A DNA stretch of 64,000 nucleotides from Actinomadura barringtoniae. Its GTDB lineage: Bacteria > Actinomycetota > Actinomycetes > Streptosporangiales > Streptosporangiaceae. Each line of letters begins with the position of its first letter. The stretch's first letter is position 1. This document shows positions 39,734-47,995 of the stretch, one piece after another. Made by a program: the position numbers and the translations under genes. Below the pieces are notes generated by a model. That model saw nothing but the letters and a program-made list of their open reading frames with translations. It ran no database searches and was not told the origin of the DNA. Location: the NCBI RefSeq assembly GCF_017573505.1, contig NZ_JAGEOJ010000014.1, positions 62,001-126,000 of the forward strand, read 5' to 3'.

Positions 39734-40704
39734 CGGGTCGCTCCCGTGGGGGTGGTCGTGGTGGCTTTGGACGAGCCGGTGAGGGTGAGGAACGCCTCCT
39801 CCAGGCCGGCGCCCTTCACCTCCAGGTTCCGCAGCAGGCCCGCCTGCGCGAGCGCCATCACGGTCGCGTCGGAGTCGGTGGTGTGCAGGTGGGCGCGGGT
39901 GCCGCGGACCTCGCTGCTGACCACGTGCGGGAGCGCGTCCAGGTCGGTGAACGAGCCGGTGAAGTCGACGCTGACCGTACGGCCGGGAACGCGGCGCTTG
40001 ATGTCCTCGCCCGTCCCGTCGGCGATCACCTTGCCGCGGTCCACGACCACGATCCGGTCGGCCTCGGCGTCGGCCTCCTCCAGGTAATGGGTCGAGAACA
40101 GCACCGTGCTGCCGCGCCCGGCGTACGCGCGGATGGCGGCCCACAGCTCGCGCCGCGCCTCGATGTCCAGCCCGGTCGTCGGCTCGTCCAGCACGATCAG
40201 GTCGGGCGCGCCCGCCACCGCGATCGCGAACCTGACCCGCTGCGCCTGCCCGCCCGACAGCCGGTCCGCGCGCCGCCCGGCCAGGTCGGCGATCATCGCG
40301 GTCTCCATCAGCTCGCCGGCCGGCGGTACCGGCCGGCCCTTGCCGGTGTAGGTGCGGTGGACGAACGTCACGAGCTCGCGCACGGTCACGCCGGGGATGA
40401 GGCGCCCGGTCTGCGGCATCGCGCCGATGCGCCCGCTGCGCACGGCCCGCTCCGGCGTCTCGCCGAACACCGCGACGCGGCCGGAGTCGGGCGGGATCAG
40501 GCCGAGCATGAGGCCGATGGCGGTCGACTTGCCCGCGCCGTTCGGGCCGAGCAGTGCCACCGTCCGGCCGCACGCCAGATCGAGCGTCAGGCCGTCAACA
40601 GCCCGGACGCCGGTTCCGCCCTTGCCGGGGTAGCTCTTGGTGACCTCGCGGAGGCTCACCGCGGTCGTGCCGAGCTCCGTGTCGTGTCCGCTTTCGTTTG
40701 TCAC
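39730..40704 (-). CDS. ABC transporter ATP-binding protein (DrrA/NatA-like)
   Basis: A 324-aa ATPase. Walker A is LLGPNGAGKST, the signature is RLSGGQAQRVRFAIA, Walker B is LIVLDEPTTGLD, and the switch His is in STHYLEEAD. The C-terminal 90 residues match the DrrA-type extension. I start at GTG 40704 (VTNESGHDTELG), since no other start lies between it and the kinase fold; the upstream frame is not gene-like and no strong ribosome site is seen. It is the first gene of the transporter/two-component operon. Confidence 0.86.
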   Translation of the reverse strand: MTNESGHDTELGTTAVSLREVTKSYPGKGGTGVRAVDGLTLDLACGRTVALLGPNGAGKSTAIGLMLGLIPPDSGRVAVFGETPERAVRSGRIGAMPQTGRLIPGVTVRELVTFVHRTYTGKGRPVPPAGELMETAMIADLAGRRADRLSGGQAQRVRFAIAVAGAPDLIVLDEPTTGLDIEARRELWAAIRAYAGRGSTVLFSTHYLEEADAEADRIVVVDRGKVIADGTGEDIKRRVPGRTVSVDFTGSFTDLDALPHVVSSEVRGTRAHLHTTDSDATVMALAQAGLLRNLEVKGAGLEEAFLTLTGSSKATTTTPTGATR

Positions 40705-40878
40705 ATGTGAGACGTTACGAACGGGCGGAACCGCTTCGGCAGAGCCGCAAATCCGCTCTTGGGCAGTACAAATGTCCCTGGTTCCGCCGGGGGCCGACGC
40801 GCGACACTTACGGCAGGAGTCAACGAACCACATGCGAGGAGTCCCGTTCGGGCGAGTCCTGCGCTTTACTCACCTGTG

Positions 40879-43539
40879 ATGGCTCAGTTCTGGAGATCCC
40901 GCTCCCGCTCGGCGGTGGGCACCGCGACGCGGGATCTTTTCGAGCGCCTCCGGATGCGGTACTTCCAGATCCAGCCGGGGCTGCGCTTCCTCGGCGGCGT
41001 GCTGCTGCTGGTCCTGGTGGTCGCGCTCGCCGTGCTGTGGAACGCACCGGTGCTCAGCGTCGCCGTGTTCGCGCTGATCCTGCTGATCGTCGTGCACCTG
41101 ATCCTGCGGTCGCCGTCGGGGATGGCGGTGGTGTCGGTCCTCGTCGGCTGGATGGTGTTGTCGGTGCCGCTGGGGCATCTGTTCCCCGGTCACGAGGACG
41201 GCCCGCCCTACCTGAACCCGGCGTTGCTGCTGGCGCTGCTCGCCCTGCCGGTCGCGTTCGTGGCGCTGCGGTTGCGCGGGTACGCGCCGTGGCGCACCGC
41301 GATCCTCGCGCTCGGCGCGGCCGGGTTGGCGACGGCGGCGCTCGCGCACGTGCTGCCGATGCTGAACGTCGCGCCCGCCTGGATCGCCGCGCTGGCCGTT
41401 CTCGGCTACCGCTGGGACCAGGCCCGGCGCGCGGTGCCCGCCGAGGCCTACGACACCGGCTGGGTCCAGGAGCAGTCCAACCAGAAGGGTGACGGGATGA
41501 CGGTTCCCGGGAAGCCCCGTTCCGACCGGCGCTCGGACAAACGCGGTGGATCCTCCGACAAGCGGGGCGGGGCGTCGGACAAGCGAGGCGGGCCGTCCGC
41601 GTCCGACAAGCGCGGCTCGTCCGACAAGCGAGGCGGCTCCTCGGACAGGCGCTCGGGATCGGGCTCCGGCTCCGGGTCGGGTTCCGGGGCGGATGAAGGC
41701 GTGCCCGTCTCCACGCAGGCGGCCTACGACCAGCGTGCCGCTGCGCAGGCGAGGGACGCGGGCGGGCCCGGCGACTTCGACGACGAGGAGCTGGGCACCG
41801 CCGACGAGCCGCCGGAGATCTCGGTCGCCGACGCGCTCGCCGAACTCACCGAGATGATCGGGCTGGAGCCGGTGAAGCGGCAGGTCAGGTCGATCGCCGC
41901 CTCGATAGAGGCCGCGCACCTGCGGGCCGCCGCCGGGGTCCCGACCGAGAAGCCGATGCGGCACTTCGTGTTCGTCGGCCCGTCCGGCACCGGCAAGACC
42001 ACCGTCGCCCGCGTCCTCGCCAAGATCTTCTACGCGTTCGGGCTGCTGCCCTCGCCGGCCGTCGTCGAGGCGCACCGCGCCGACCTGGTCGGCGAGTTCC
42101 TCGGCGCGACCGCCATCAAGACCAACCAGCTCGTCGACTCCGCGCTCGGCGGCGTGCTGTTCGTGGACGAGGCGTACGGGCTGGTCAACGCGGGCGAGGG
42201 CCAGCCGGACCGGTTCGGGAACGAGGCCGTCCAGACGCTGCTGAAGCGCGCCGAGGACGACCGCGACAACCTGGTCATCATCCTGGCGGGCTACGAGGCG
42301 CAGATGACCGAGTTCCTGGACTCCAACCCGGGCCTGGCCTCCCGCTTCGGCACGCGCGTGCACTTCCCGTCCTACAGCCCGGCCGAGCTGCTGCGCATCG
42401 CCGAGTACCACACCGGCCTGCGCGACGACCGGCTCGACGACGACGCGCGGCGGCTGCTCACCACGCGCTTCGAGGAGGTGCGGCGGCGCGGCATCGTCGA
42501 CGAGCTCGGCAACGGCCGGTTCGTCCGGTCGCTGACCGAGGCGGCGGCGCGCGCCCGCGACGTGCGGGTGATGGAGGGCGCGGCGCACGCCAAGCCGACC
42601 GCCGACGAACTGGTCACGCTGCGGGCCGAGGACGTCGAGAGCGCGTTCGCCGAGCTGACCGAGCGCTACCGCGGCTACGCCGAGACGCCGACGATCGACG
42701 AGGCGCTCAGCGGCCTGGACGCGATGATCGGCCTGTCGGCGGTCAAGCGGCAGGTCCGCGAGATCGCCGCGCAGCTGCAGGTCGCGCAGATGCGGGCCGA
42801 GCAGGGCCTGGCCACGCGCCCGCCGACCCGGCACTTCGTCTTCACCGGCCCGCCCGGCACCGGCAAGACGACCGTGGCGCGCGTGCTCGGCGGCATCTTC
42901 TCGGCGCTCGGGCTGCTCGCGCGGCCCGCGGTGGTCGAGGCGCAACGGGCCGACCTGGTGGGCGAGCACCTGGGCGCGACCGCGCTCAAGACCAACAAGG
43001 TCATCGACTCCGCGCTCGGCGGCGTGCTGTTCGTGGACGAGGCGTACGCGCTGACCAACCCCGGTTACACCGGCGGCGACGCGTTCGGCGCGGAGGCCGT
43101 CCAGACGCTGCTGAAGCGCGCCGAGGACGACCGGGACCGGCTCGTGGTGGTCCTGGCCGGCTACGAGGGCGACATGGACCGCTTCCTGTCCTCCAACCCC
43201 GGCCTGGCGTCCCGCTTCGACGCGCGCGTCGCGTTCCCCTCGTACGGGCCGGACGAGCTGCTGCAGATCGCGCAGCTGCTCGCCGAGCAGGAGGGCGACC
43301 GGTGGGAGGAGAGCGCGCTGGACGACCTGGCGATGGCCTTCCAGCGCGTCGTCGGGCTCGGCCGGATCGACGAGATGGGCAACGGCCGGTTCGCCCGTTC
43401 CCTGTACGAGAAGGCGTGCGCGTCGCGCGCGATGCGGGCGGCGCAGCTGGGCGCGGCGGCGACCCCGGCGGACCTGACCGTGCTGACGCCGGACGACGTG
43501 CACGCGGCCTTCGCCGAACTGTCGGCGCGGCTGCACTGA
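40879..43539 (+). CDS. Membrane-anchored tandem AAA+ ATPase (CbbX/SpoVK-like)
   Basis: An 886-aa protein. Residues 35-190 contain about six membrane helices (FLGGVLLLVLVVALAVLWN and following). Residues 210-265 are repeats of SDKRGG then SGSGSG. Two AAA+ modules follow: Walker A1 in GPSGTGKTT near residue 366 and Walker A2 in GPPGTGKTT near 657, each with Walker B GGVLFVDEAY and arginine-finger segments (NPGLASRF). The modules resemble CbbX, SpoVK and the ATPase domain of EccA of type VII secretion. I see no other ESX gene nearby. Start ATG 40879. Probably a remodelling ATPase at the inner membrane face; substrate unknown. Confidence 0.86.
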   Translation: MAQFWRSRSRSAVGTATRDLFERLRMRYFQIQPGLRFLGGVLLLVLVVALAVLWNAPVLSVAVFALILLIVVHLILRSPSGMAVVSVLVGWMVLSVPLGHLFPGHEDGPPYLNPALLLALLALPVAFVALRLRGYAPWRTAILALGAAGLATAALAHVLPMLNVAPAWIAALAVLGYRWDQARRAVPAEAYDTGWVQEQSNQKGDGMTVPGKPRSDRRSDKRGGSSDKRGGASDKRGGPSASDKRGSSDKRGGSSDRRSGSGSGSGSGSGADEGVPVSTQAAYDQRAAAQARDAGGPGDFDDEELGTADEPPEISVADALAELTEMIGLEPVKRQVRSIAASIEAAHLRAAAGVPTEKPMRHFVFVGPSGTGKTTVARVLAKIFYAFGLLPSPAVVEAHRADLVGEFLGATAIKTNQLVDSALGGVLFVDEAYGLVNAGEGQPDRFGNEAVQTLLKRAEDDRDNLVIILAGYEAQMTEFLDSNPGLASRFGTRVHFPSYSPAELLRIAEYHTGLRDDRLDDDARRLLTTRFEEVRRRGIVDELGNGRFVRSLTEAAARARDVRVMEGAAHAKPTADELVTLRAEDVESAFAELTERYRGYAETPTIDEALSGLDAMIGLSAVKRQVREIAAQLQVAQMRAEQGLATRPPTRHFVFTGPPGTGKTTVARVLGGIFSALGLLARPAVVEAQRADLVGEHLGATALKTNKVIDSALGGVLFVDEAYALTNPGYTGGDAFGAEAVQTLLKRAEDDRDRLVVVLAGYEGDMDRFLSSNPGLASRFDARVAFPSYGPDELLQIAQLLAEQEGDRWEESALDDLAMAFQRVVGLGRIDEMGNGRFARSLYEKACASRAMRAAQLGAAATPADLTVLTPDDVHAAFAELSARLH
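41530..41700. repeat. SDKRGG / SGSGSG coding repeat
   Basis: About six copies of an 18-bp unit encoding SDKRGG or SDRRSG, followed by a Ser-Gly run, form the flexible linker between membrane part and ATPase modules. Confidence 0.8.
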
Positions 43540-43566
43540 CGTGCCCGTTCGCGATGTAATCGGATC

Positions 43567-44631
43567 ATGCGGTCGCTGACGTGGGCACAGGTGCTGGGCT
43601 GGCGCACGCGCCGGCAGTTCGTCGAGACATCCGTCGATGCCGGCGCGGTCGAGATCGCGCGGCGGCTGGCGGGCGTACAGGCTCAGGTCGCGTCGGCGGC
43701 GGAGCTCGCGGTGGCGCTGCGGCAGGCCGAGCCCGCGGGCGACGTCCCGCGCTCGCTGGAGGAACGTTCACTGGTCAAGACGTGGGCGATGCGCGGCACG
43801 CTGCACCACCTCCCGGCGGACGAGCTCGGCGCCTACCTGACGTTGTGCGCGCTGGTCCGCAACTGGGAGAAGCCCATCTGGCAGCGCAACTTCGGCGCGA
43901 CCCCGGCCGACCTGGAGGCGATCGCGGGCGCGACCCGTACGGCCCTGGCCGGGGGAGCGGTGCTGACCCGCGAGGAGCTCACCAAGGCCGTCGTGGAGGA
44001 GACCGGCTCGGACCACCTGGCCGAGGTGCTCGGCTCGGGCTGGGGAACGCTGCTGAAGCCGCTGGCCTGGTGGGGCGTTCTCTGCTTCGGGCCGTCACAG
44101 GGCAACCGGGTGACCTTCACCGCGCTCGATCCCGCGTGGCGCATGCCTGAGGTGGACGAGGCCGCGCGCGTGGTCGTCCGCGCGTTCCTGGGCGCGCACG
44201 GGCCCGCGACGATGGACATGTTCGACAACTGGCTGATGCGCAAGACCAACCGCAGGAAGGACGTCAAGGCGTGGTTCGCCGCCGTCGAGGACGAGCTGGC
44301 GACCGTCGAGGTCGAGGGCGTGCCGATGTACGTCCGGTCCGAGGACCTCGACGAGCTTGCGGGCGCCGAGCCGAGCCGTTCGGTGCGGCTGCTGGGCGGG
44401 TTCGACCAGTACGTGCTGGGCGCGGGAACGAGCGCGACGTACCTCATCCCGGAGGAGCGTCGCCGCGAGGTCAGCCGGTCGGGCGGCTGGATCTCGCCGG
44501 TCGTGGTGTACGAGGGGCGCGTCGCCGGGGTGTGGGACGCCAAGGACGGAGACATCGCGGTGACGACCTTCGAGGACGTTCCCAAGGGCCTGCTGGCCGA
44601 CGAGGTCGATCGGGTGCGGGCGCTCGTTTAG
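43567..44631 (+). CDS. Winged-helix protein of the AlkZ/AlkX (HTH_42, YcaQ) family
   Basis: A 354-aa protein built of winged-helix repeats (PF06224). The N-terminal catalytic-site motif of the family reads Q38-A-Q40 (LAGVQAQV), with WAMRGTLHHLPADEL, a conserved family segment, at about residue 75. E. coli YcaQ (AlkX) and Streptomyces AlkZ are DNA glycosylases that unhook crosslinked or alkylated bases. The Q-x-Q motif fits a glycosylase, though the branch with QxQ is broader than azinomycin-type QxD. Start ATG 43567. It stands alone. Confidence 0.82.
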   Translation: MRSLTWAQVLGWRTRRQFVETSVDAGAVEIARRLAGVQAQVASAAELAVALRQAEPAGDVPRSLEERSLVKTWAMRGTLHHLPADELGAYLTLCALVRNWEKPIWQRNFGATPADLEAIAGATRTALAGGAVLTREELTKAVVEETGSDHLAEVLGSGWGTLLKPLAWWGVLCFGPSQGNRVTFTALDPAWRMPEVDEAARVVVRAFLGAHGPATMDMFDNWLMRKTNRRKDVKAWFAAVEDELATVEVEGVPMYVRSEDLDELAGAEPSRSVRLLGGFDQYVLGAGTSATYLIPEERRREVSRSGGWISPVVVYEGRVAGVWDAKDGDIAVTTFEDVPKGLLADEVDRVRALV

Positions 44632-44643
44632 TCGCTGGCGAGG

Positions 44644-45264
44644 CTAGTCGCTCGTGGGCGGTGGCTGGCTGCTCGTGGGCGGGGGCCAGGTGGCCAGGGT
44701 GAGGTCTACGGCGCGGTGCAGCTGGTCGGCGGTCGCTCCGCCGGCGGCCTGGACCGAGAGGCCGTACGCCGCCATCCAGGTGTAGCGGGCCAGGGCGTCG
44801 GTGTCGGTGTCCGGCGGGAGATCGCCCTCGGTCGCCGCGCGGTCGAAGCGTTCGCGCAGCCGGTCGTGGGCGGCCTGGCGGCGGGCGGCCATCTCGCGCT
44901 GGATGCCGCCGCCCTGCTCGCTGGTGGCCAGGGCGCCCTGCACGAACAGGCACCCGATCGGCCCCGACTCGGTCGTGGTGGTGACCGCGCCGCGCAGGAT
45001 CGTCTCGGCGGTGGCGCGCGCCGTGGGCTGCTCGAACGCCGTCTGGACGTAGCTGGCGGGCCCGTCGGTGTAGCGGTCGAGGGCCTTGAGGAAGATCGCC
45101 TCCTTGTTGCCGTACGCGGCGTACAGGCTCGGCCGGTTGATGCCCATCGCCGCGGTGAGGTCCGACAGCGCGGTGCCGTCGTAGCCGTGCCGCCAGAAGA
45201 CCTCCATCGCGCGGTCGAGGCGTTCGTCGAGATCGAACTCGCGCGGCCGTCCGGTCTGCGCCAT
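44644..45264 (-). CDS. TetR-family transcriptional regulator
   Basis: A 206-aa regulator. The DNA-binding domain is AMEVFWRHGYDGTALSDLTAAMGINRPSLYAAYGNKEAIFLKAL, typical of the NemR/AcrR-like TetR group, with GCLFVQGALA in the ligand domain. The C-terminus is Pro/Ser-rich. It is divergent from the SDR gene with two TACCG[AT]TCGGTA palindromes in the 86-bp gap, so it probably represses that reductase and itself. Confidence 0.88.
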   Translation of the reverse strand: MAQTGRPREFDLDERLDRAMEVFWRHGYDGTALSDLTAAMGINRPSLYAAYGNKEAIFLKALDRYTDGPASYVQTAFEQPTARATAETILRGAVTTTTESGPIGCLFVQGALATSEQGGGIQREMAARRQAAHDRLRERFDRAATEGDLPPDTDTDALARYTWMAAYGLSVQAAGGATADQLHRAVDLTLATWPPPTSSQPPPTSD

Positions 45265-45288
45265 CGAGATCCCCCCTTGCTTCTTCAG

Positions 45289-45331
45289 TACCGATCGGTA
45301 TAGTACTCCACGACTTCAATACCGTTCGGTA
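45289..45331. promoter_or_regulatory. Two TetR operator palindromes TACCGATCGGTA / TACCGTTCGGTA
   Basis: A perfect 12-bp palindrome (45289-45300) and a near-perfect copy (45320-45331) are centred 31 bp apart between the divergent TetR and SDR genes. The core TACCG-N2-CGGTA is a known TetR-type symmetry. Confidence 0.8.
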
Positions 45332-45350
45332 CACAAGTGGAGGATCCGAC

Positions 45351-46100
45351 ATGAGCAAGGTGCTGGACGGCAAGGTCGCGCTGGTCACGGGCGGGTCGCG
45401 GGGGATCGGCGCGGCGATCGCGCGGGCGCTGGCGGCGGCCGGGGCGGACGTGGCCATCGGCTTCGCCGCGTCCGCCGACCGGGCCGCCGCCGTCGCGCGC
45501 GACCTGGAGGCCGAGGGCGTACGGGCCTCGGCCTACAAGGCGGACCAGGCAGACCCGGCGCAGGTCGCGGCACTGGTCGACGCCGTGGTCGCCGACTTCG
45601 GCCGGCTGGACATCCTGGTCAACAACGCCGGCGTGCTCGCGCCCGGCGGCGTCGGCGACGGGGAGATCGACGCGGCGGCGATCGCCCGCATGTACGCGGT
45701 CAACGTCGAGGGCGTGGTGAGCGGCATCCGCGCGGCCGCCAAGGTGATCGGCGACGGGGGCCGGATCATCACGATCGGCTCCAACCTGTCGACCCGCGCC
45801 GCGTTCCCCGGCCTCGCGGACTACTCGGCGACCAAGGCGGCGGTGATCGGGTTCTCCAAGGGCGCGGCGCGCGACCTGGCGCCGCGCGGCATCACCGTGA
45901 ACGTGCTGCAGTCCGGGTCGGTCGACACCGACATGAACCCCGCCGACGGCCCGTCCGCCGACGCGCAGCGCGCGCAGAACGCGATGGGGCGCTATGGGCG
46001 GCCGGAGGAGATCGCCGCCGGGGTGCTGTTCCTGGCGAGCCCGGGCGCCTCGTTCGTCACCGGGACCGAGCTGATCGTCGACGGCGGCGCCCTGGCATGA
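45351..46100 (+). CDS. Short-chain dehydrogenase/reductase (FabG-like)
   Basis: A 249-aa SDR. The cofactor motif is TGGSRGIG (residues 13-20), NNAG follows, the catalytic Ser is in ITIGSNLS, and the Tyr/Lys pair in YSATK. The C-terminus (PEEIAAGVLFLASPGASFVTGTELIVDGG) is of the 3-oxoacyl reductase type. Ser at the R-x-I-x-T-I-G-S position completes the triad. Divergent from the TetR gene, so probably an inducible reductase of a ketone or quinone. Confidence 0.88.
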   Translation: MSKVLDGKVALVTGGSRGIGAAIARALAAAGADVAIGFAASADRAAAVARDLEAEGVRASAYKADQADPAQVAALVDAVVADFGRLDILVNNAGVLAPGGVGDGEIDAAAIARMYAVNVEGVVSGIRAAAKVIGDGGRIITIGSNLSTRAAFPGLADYSATKAAVIGFSKGAARDLAPRGITVNVLQSGSVDTDMNPADGPSADAQRAQNAMGRYGRPEEIAAGVLFLASPGASFVTGTELIVDGGALA

Positions 46101-46125
46101 TCCACCGGTCGTCTAGGGTCGCCCT

Positions 46126-46824
46126 GTGACGACCGCAGAACAGACGGAATACAAGCAGGAGCCGTACGAGCCACCGCCCGGCGCGGTCGAGTTGCTGCTC
46201 GTCCGGCACGGAGCCTCCGAACCCGCGCGACCTGACGCGCCGTTCCCGCTGGTGGACGGCCATGGCGACCCGGCCCTCGCGCCCGAGGGCCTGCAGCAGG
46301 CGCGGCAGGTGGGCGAACGACTGGCCGGGATACGGCTCGACGCCGTCTACGTGACCAACCTGCGGCGCACCGCGCAGACCGCCGAGCCGCTGCTGAGCCG
46401 GAACGGCCTGAAGGCGCGCGTCGAGCCCGGCCTGCGCGAGGTCCACCTCGGCGAGTGGGAGGGCGGGCTGCTCCGCAAGATGGTCGCCGAGAACGGGCCG
46501 CTCGCGCAGCGCGTCTGGGCGGAGGAGCGCTGGGACGTGATCCCGGGCGCCGAACCGGCCGAGGCGTTCGCCGCGCGGGTGCGCGACGCGATCGACCGGC
46601 TGGCCGCCGCGCACCCGGGCGAGCGGATCGCGGCGTTCACCCACGGCGGCGTGATCGCGCAGGCGCTCGCGCTGGCCAGCGGGTCGCGGCCGTTCGCCTT
46701 CATCGGCGCCGACAACGCCTCGATCTCCTCGCTGGTGGTGATCGACGGAACCTGGGTCCTGCGGCGCTTCAACGACATCGCCCACCTGGAGACCTCGGGC
46801 GCGGGCTTCAGCCCGATGGGCTAA
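46126..46824 (+). CDS. Histidine phosphatase-superfamily protein
   Basis: A 232-aa phosphatase of the phosphoglycerate mutase-like clan. The catalytic motif is LLVRHGASE with H28. The second conserved part includes VYVTNLRRTAQTAEPL, the Glu in GEWEGG, and the distal His in FTHGGVIAQA. Start GTG 46126. Likely acts on a small phosphorylated molecule; the substrate is not evident. Its stop overlaps the convergent DUF1445 gene by 4 nt. Confidence 0.87.
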   Translation: MTTAEQTEYKQEPYEPPPGAVELLLVRHGASEPARPDAPFPLVDGHGDPALAPEGLQQARQVGERLAGIRLDAVYVTNLRRTAQTAEPLLSRNGLKARVEPGLREVHLGEWEGGLLRKMVAENGPLAQRVWAEERWDVIPGAEPAEAFAARVRDAIDRLAAAHPGERIAAFTHGGVIAQALALASGSRPFAFIGADNASISSLVVIDGTWVLRRFNDIAHLETSGAGFSPMG

Positions 46825-47609
46825 GGCGCATCACTGACGTCGGCGATGAACATGCGGCCTGGGGAGTGGGTGATGGCGAACTCCGGCTTGCTGGCCATGA
46901 CGACTGCCTGCGGTGTTACGCCGCAGGCCCAGAAGACCGGGACGTCGCCGGGGGCGAACTCGACGGCGTCGCCGAAGTCGGGGCGGTCCAGGTCTTGAAT
47001 GCCGATCTCGGCCGGGTCGCCCACGTGAACGGGCGGGCCGTGCATCTCGGGGTGGCGGCCGCTGACCTCGATGGCCGTCGGCACCATCGCCTCGGGGATC
47101 GGGCGCATGGAGACCACGAGCGGGCCGCTCAACCGGCCCGCCGGCTCGCACGGGCGGTCCGTCACGTACATCGAGACGTTGCGGCCCTGGCCGATGTGGC
47201 GGACCGGCACCCCGGCCGCGGCCAGGGCTGCCTCGAAGCTGAAGCTGCACCCGAACAGGAACGCGACCAGGTCCGGCCGCCAGAGTTCGAGGGCGTCGCC
47301 GACCTCGCCCGTCAGGACGCCGTTCTCGTAGATCCGGTAGGCGGGCAGTTCTGTTCGGAGGTCGGCCTCCGGGGCGACCGCTCGCGGATGCGGGTCGCCG
47401 GGGTCGGTGACGTCCAGCAGCGGGCACGGCGCGGGGTTGCGGTGGGCGAAGAGCAGCGCGTCGAACGCCAGGTCCTTCGGCACCACGAGGAGGTTGGCCT
47501 GCGCGTACCCCCGGCACCAGCCGCTGGTCGTCGCGGGGGACACGCCCGTGCGGAACAGCGCCCGTGCCTGGGAAGGGGTCAGCACCGACGGTTGATCGGG
47601 GAAGCTCAT
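46821..47609 (-). CDS. DUF1445 / putative hydro-lyase (D-glutamate cyclase-like)
   Basis: A 262-aa protein of the DUF1445 (PF07286) family. Seen are QARALFRTGVSPATTSGWCRGYAQANLLVVP, the central VAFLFGCSFSFEAALAAAGVPVRHI with its cysteine, NVSMYVTDRPC, and the C-terminal FWACGVTPQAVVMASKPEFAITHSPGRMFIADV. Family members are annotated as hydro-lyases or D-glutamate cyclases (DGLUCY). Start ATG 47609. Metabolic context is not visible. Confidence 0.85.
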   Translation of the reverse strand: MSFPDQPSVLTPSQARALFRTGVSPATTSGWCRGYAQANLLVVPKDLAFDALLFAHRNPAPCPLLDVTDPGDPHPRAVAPEADLRTELPAYRIYENGVLTGEVGDALELWRPDLVAFLFGCSFSFEAALAAAGVPVRHIGQGRNVSMYVTDRPCEPAGRLSGPLVVSMRPIPEAMVPTAIEVSGRHPEMHGPPVHVGDPAEIGIQDLDRPDFGDAVEFAPGDVPVFWACGVTPQAVVMASKPEFAITHSPGRMFIADVSDAP

Positions 47610-47629
47610 GCGCGGGGTTATACCCCGAC

Positions 47630-47995
47630 TTAGACCGTTTCCTCGCGGAGGTTCTCGACCTCGCTCCGCGGCGCCCACGCCTGGTAGACGCCCCGGTCGA
47701 ACGGCTCCAGCCCCAGCCGTTCCGCGATCGGCGCCTTGCCGCCGGTGTACTCCACCCGCAGCCACGCCTCATGCTCGCCCAGCACCACGAACGGCTCGCC
47801 CTGCCACGTGCACAGCGTGTTGACGTACGACAGATGCTCGACCTCGGCCGCGGGCACCACGCGCACGAACCGTTCCGGTGTGACCTGCGCGAACCCGTCC
47901 TCGGGCCGGGCCGAATACAGCCGCACCTGCGGCCCGTCCGGACTGGCCTCCCACTCCGTGCCGCGCCAGCCCGCGAAATACCCGTGCCGGATCAT
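47630..47995 (-). CDS. Small hypothetical protein coupled to the repeat protein
   Basis: A 121-aa protein, not recognised. It is rich in short beta-strand-like segments and Trp (FAGWRGTEWEAS, RFVRVVPAAEVEHLSYV, CTWQGEPFVVLGEHEAWLRVEY). It overlaps the stop of the 910-aa gene by 4 nt (ATGA), so they are translated together. The order large repeat protein then small gene resembles polymorphic toxin and immunity pairs, but nothing in either sequence proves it. Confidence 0.7.
   Translation of the reverse strand: MIRHGYFAGWRGTEWEASPDGPQVRLYSARPEDGFAQVTPERFVRVVPAAEVEHLSYVNTLCTWQGEPFVVLGEHEAWLRVEYTGGKAPIAERLGLEPFDRGVYQAWAPRSEVENLREETV

Noticed and set aside
40870..43536. An 888-residue minus-strand frame opposite the AAA+ gene
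   Set aside because: It mirrors the third-codon GC bias of the AAA+ gene; the plus strand has two full Walker A/B sets.
40879..43539. Type VII secretion locus based on the EccA-like ATPase
   Set aside because: No EccB, EccC, EccD, WXG100, PE or PPE genes occur within the window around it.
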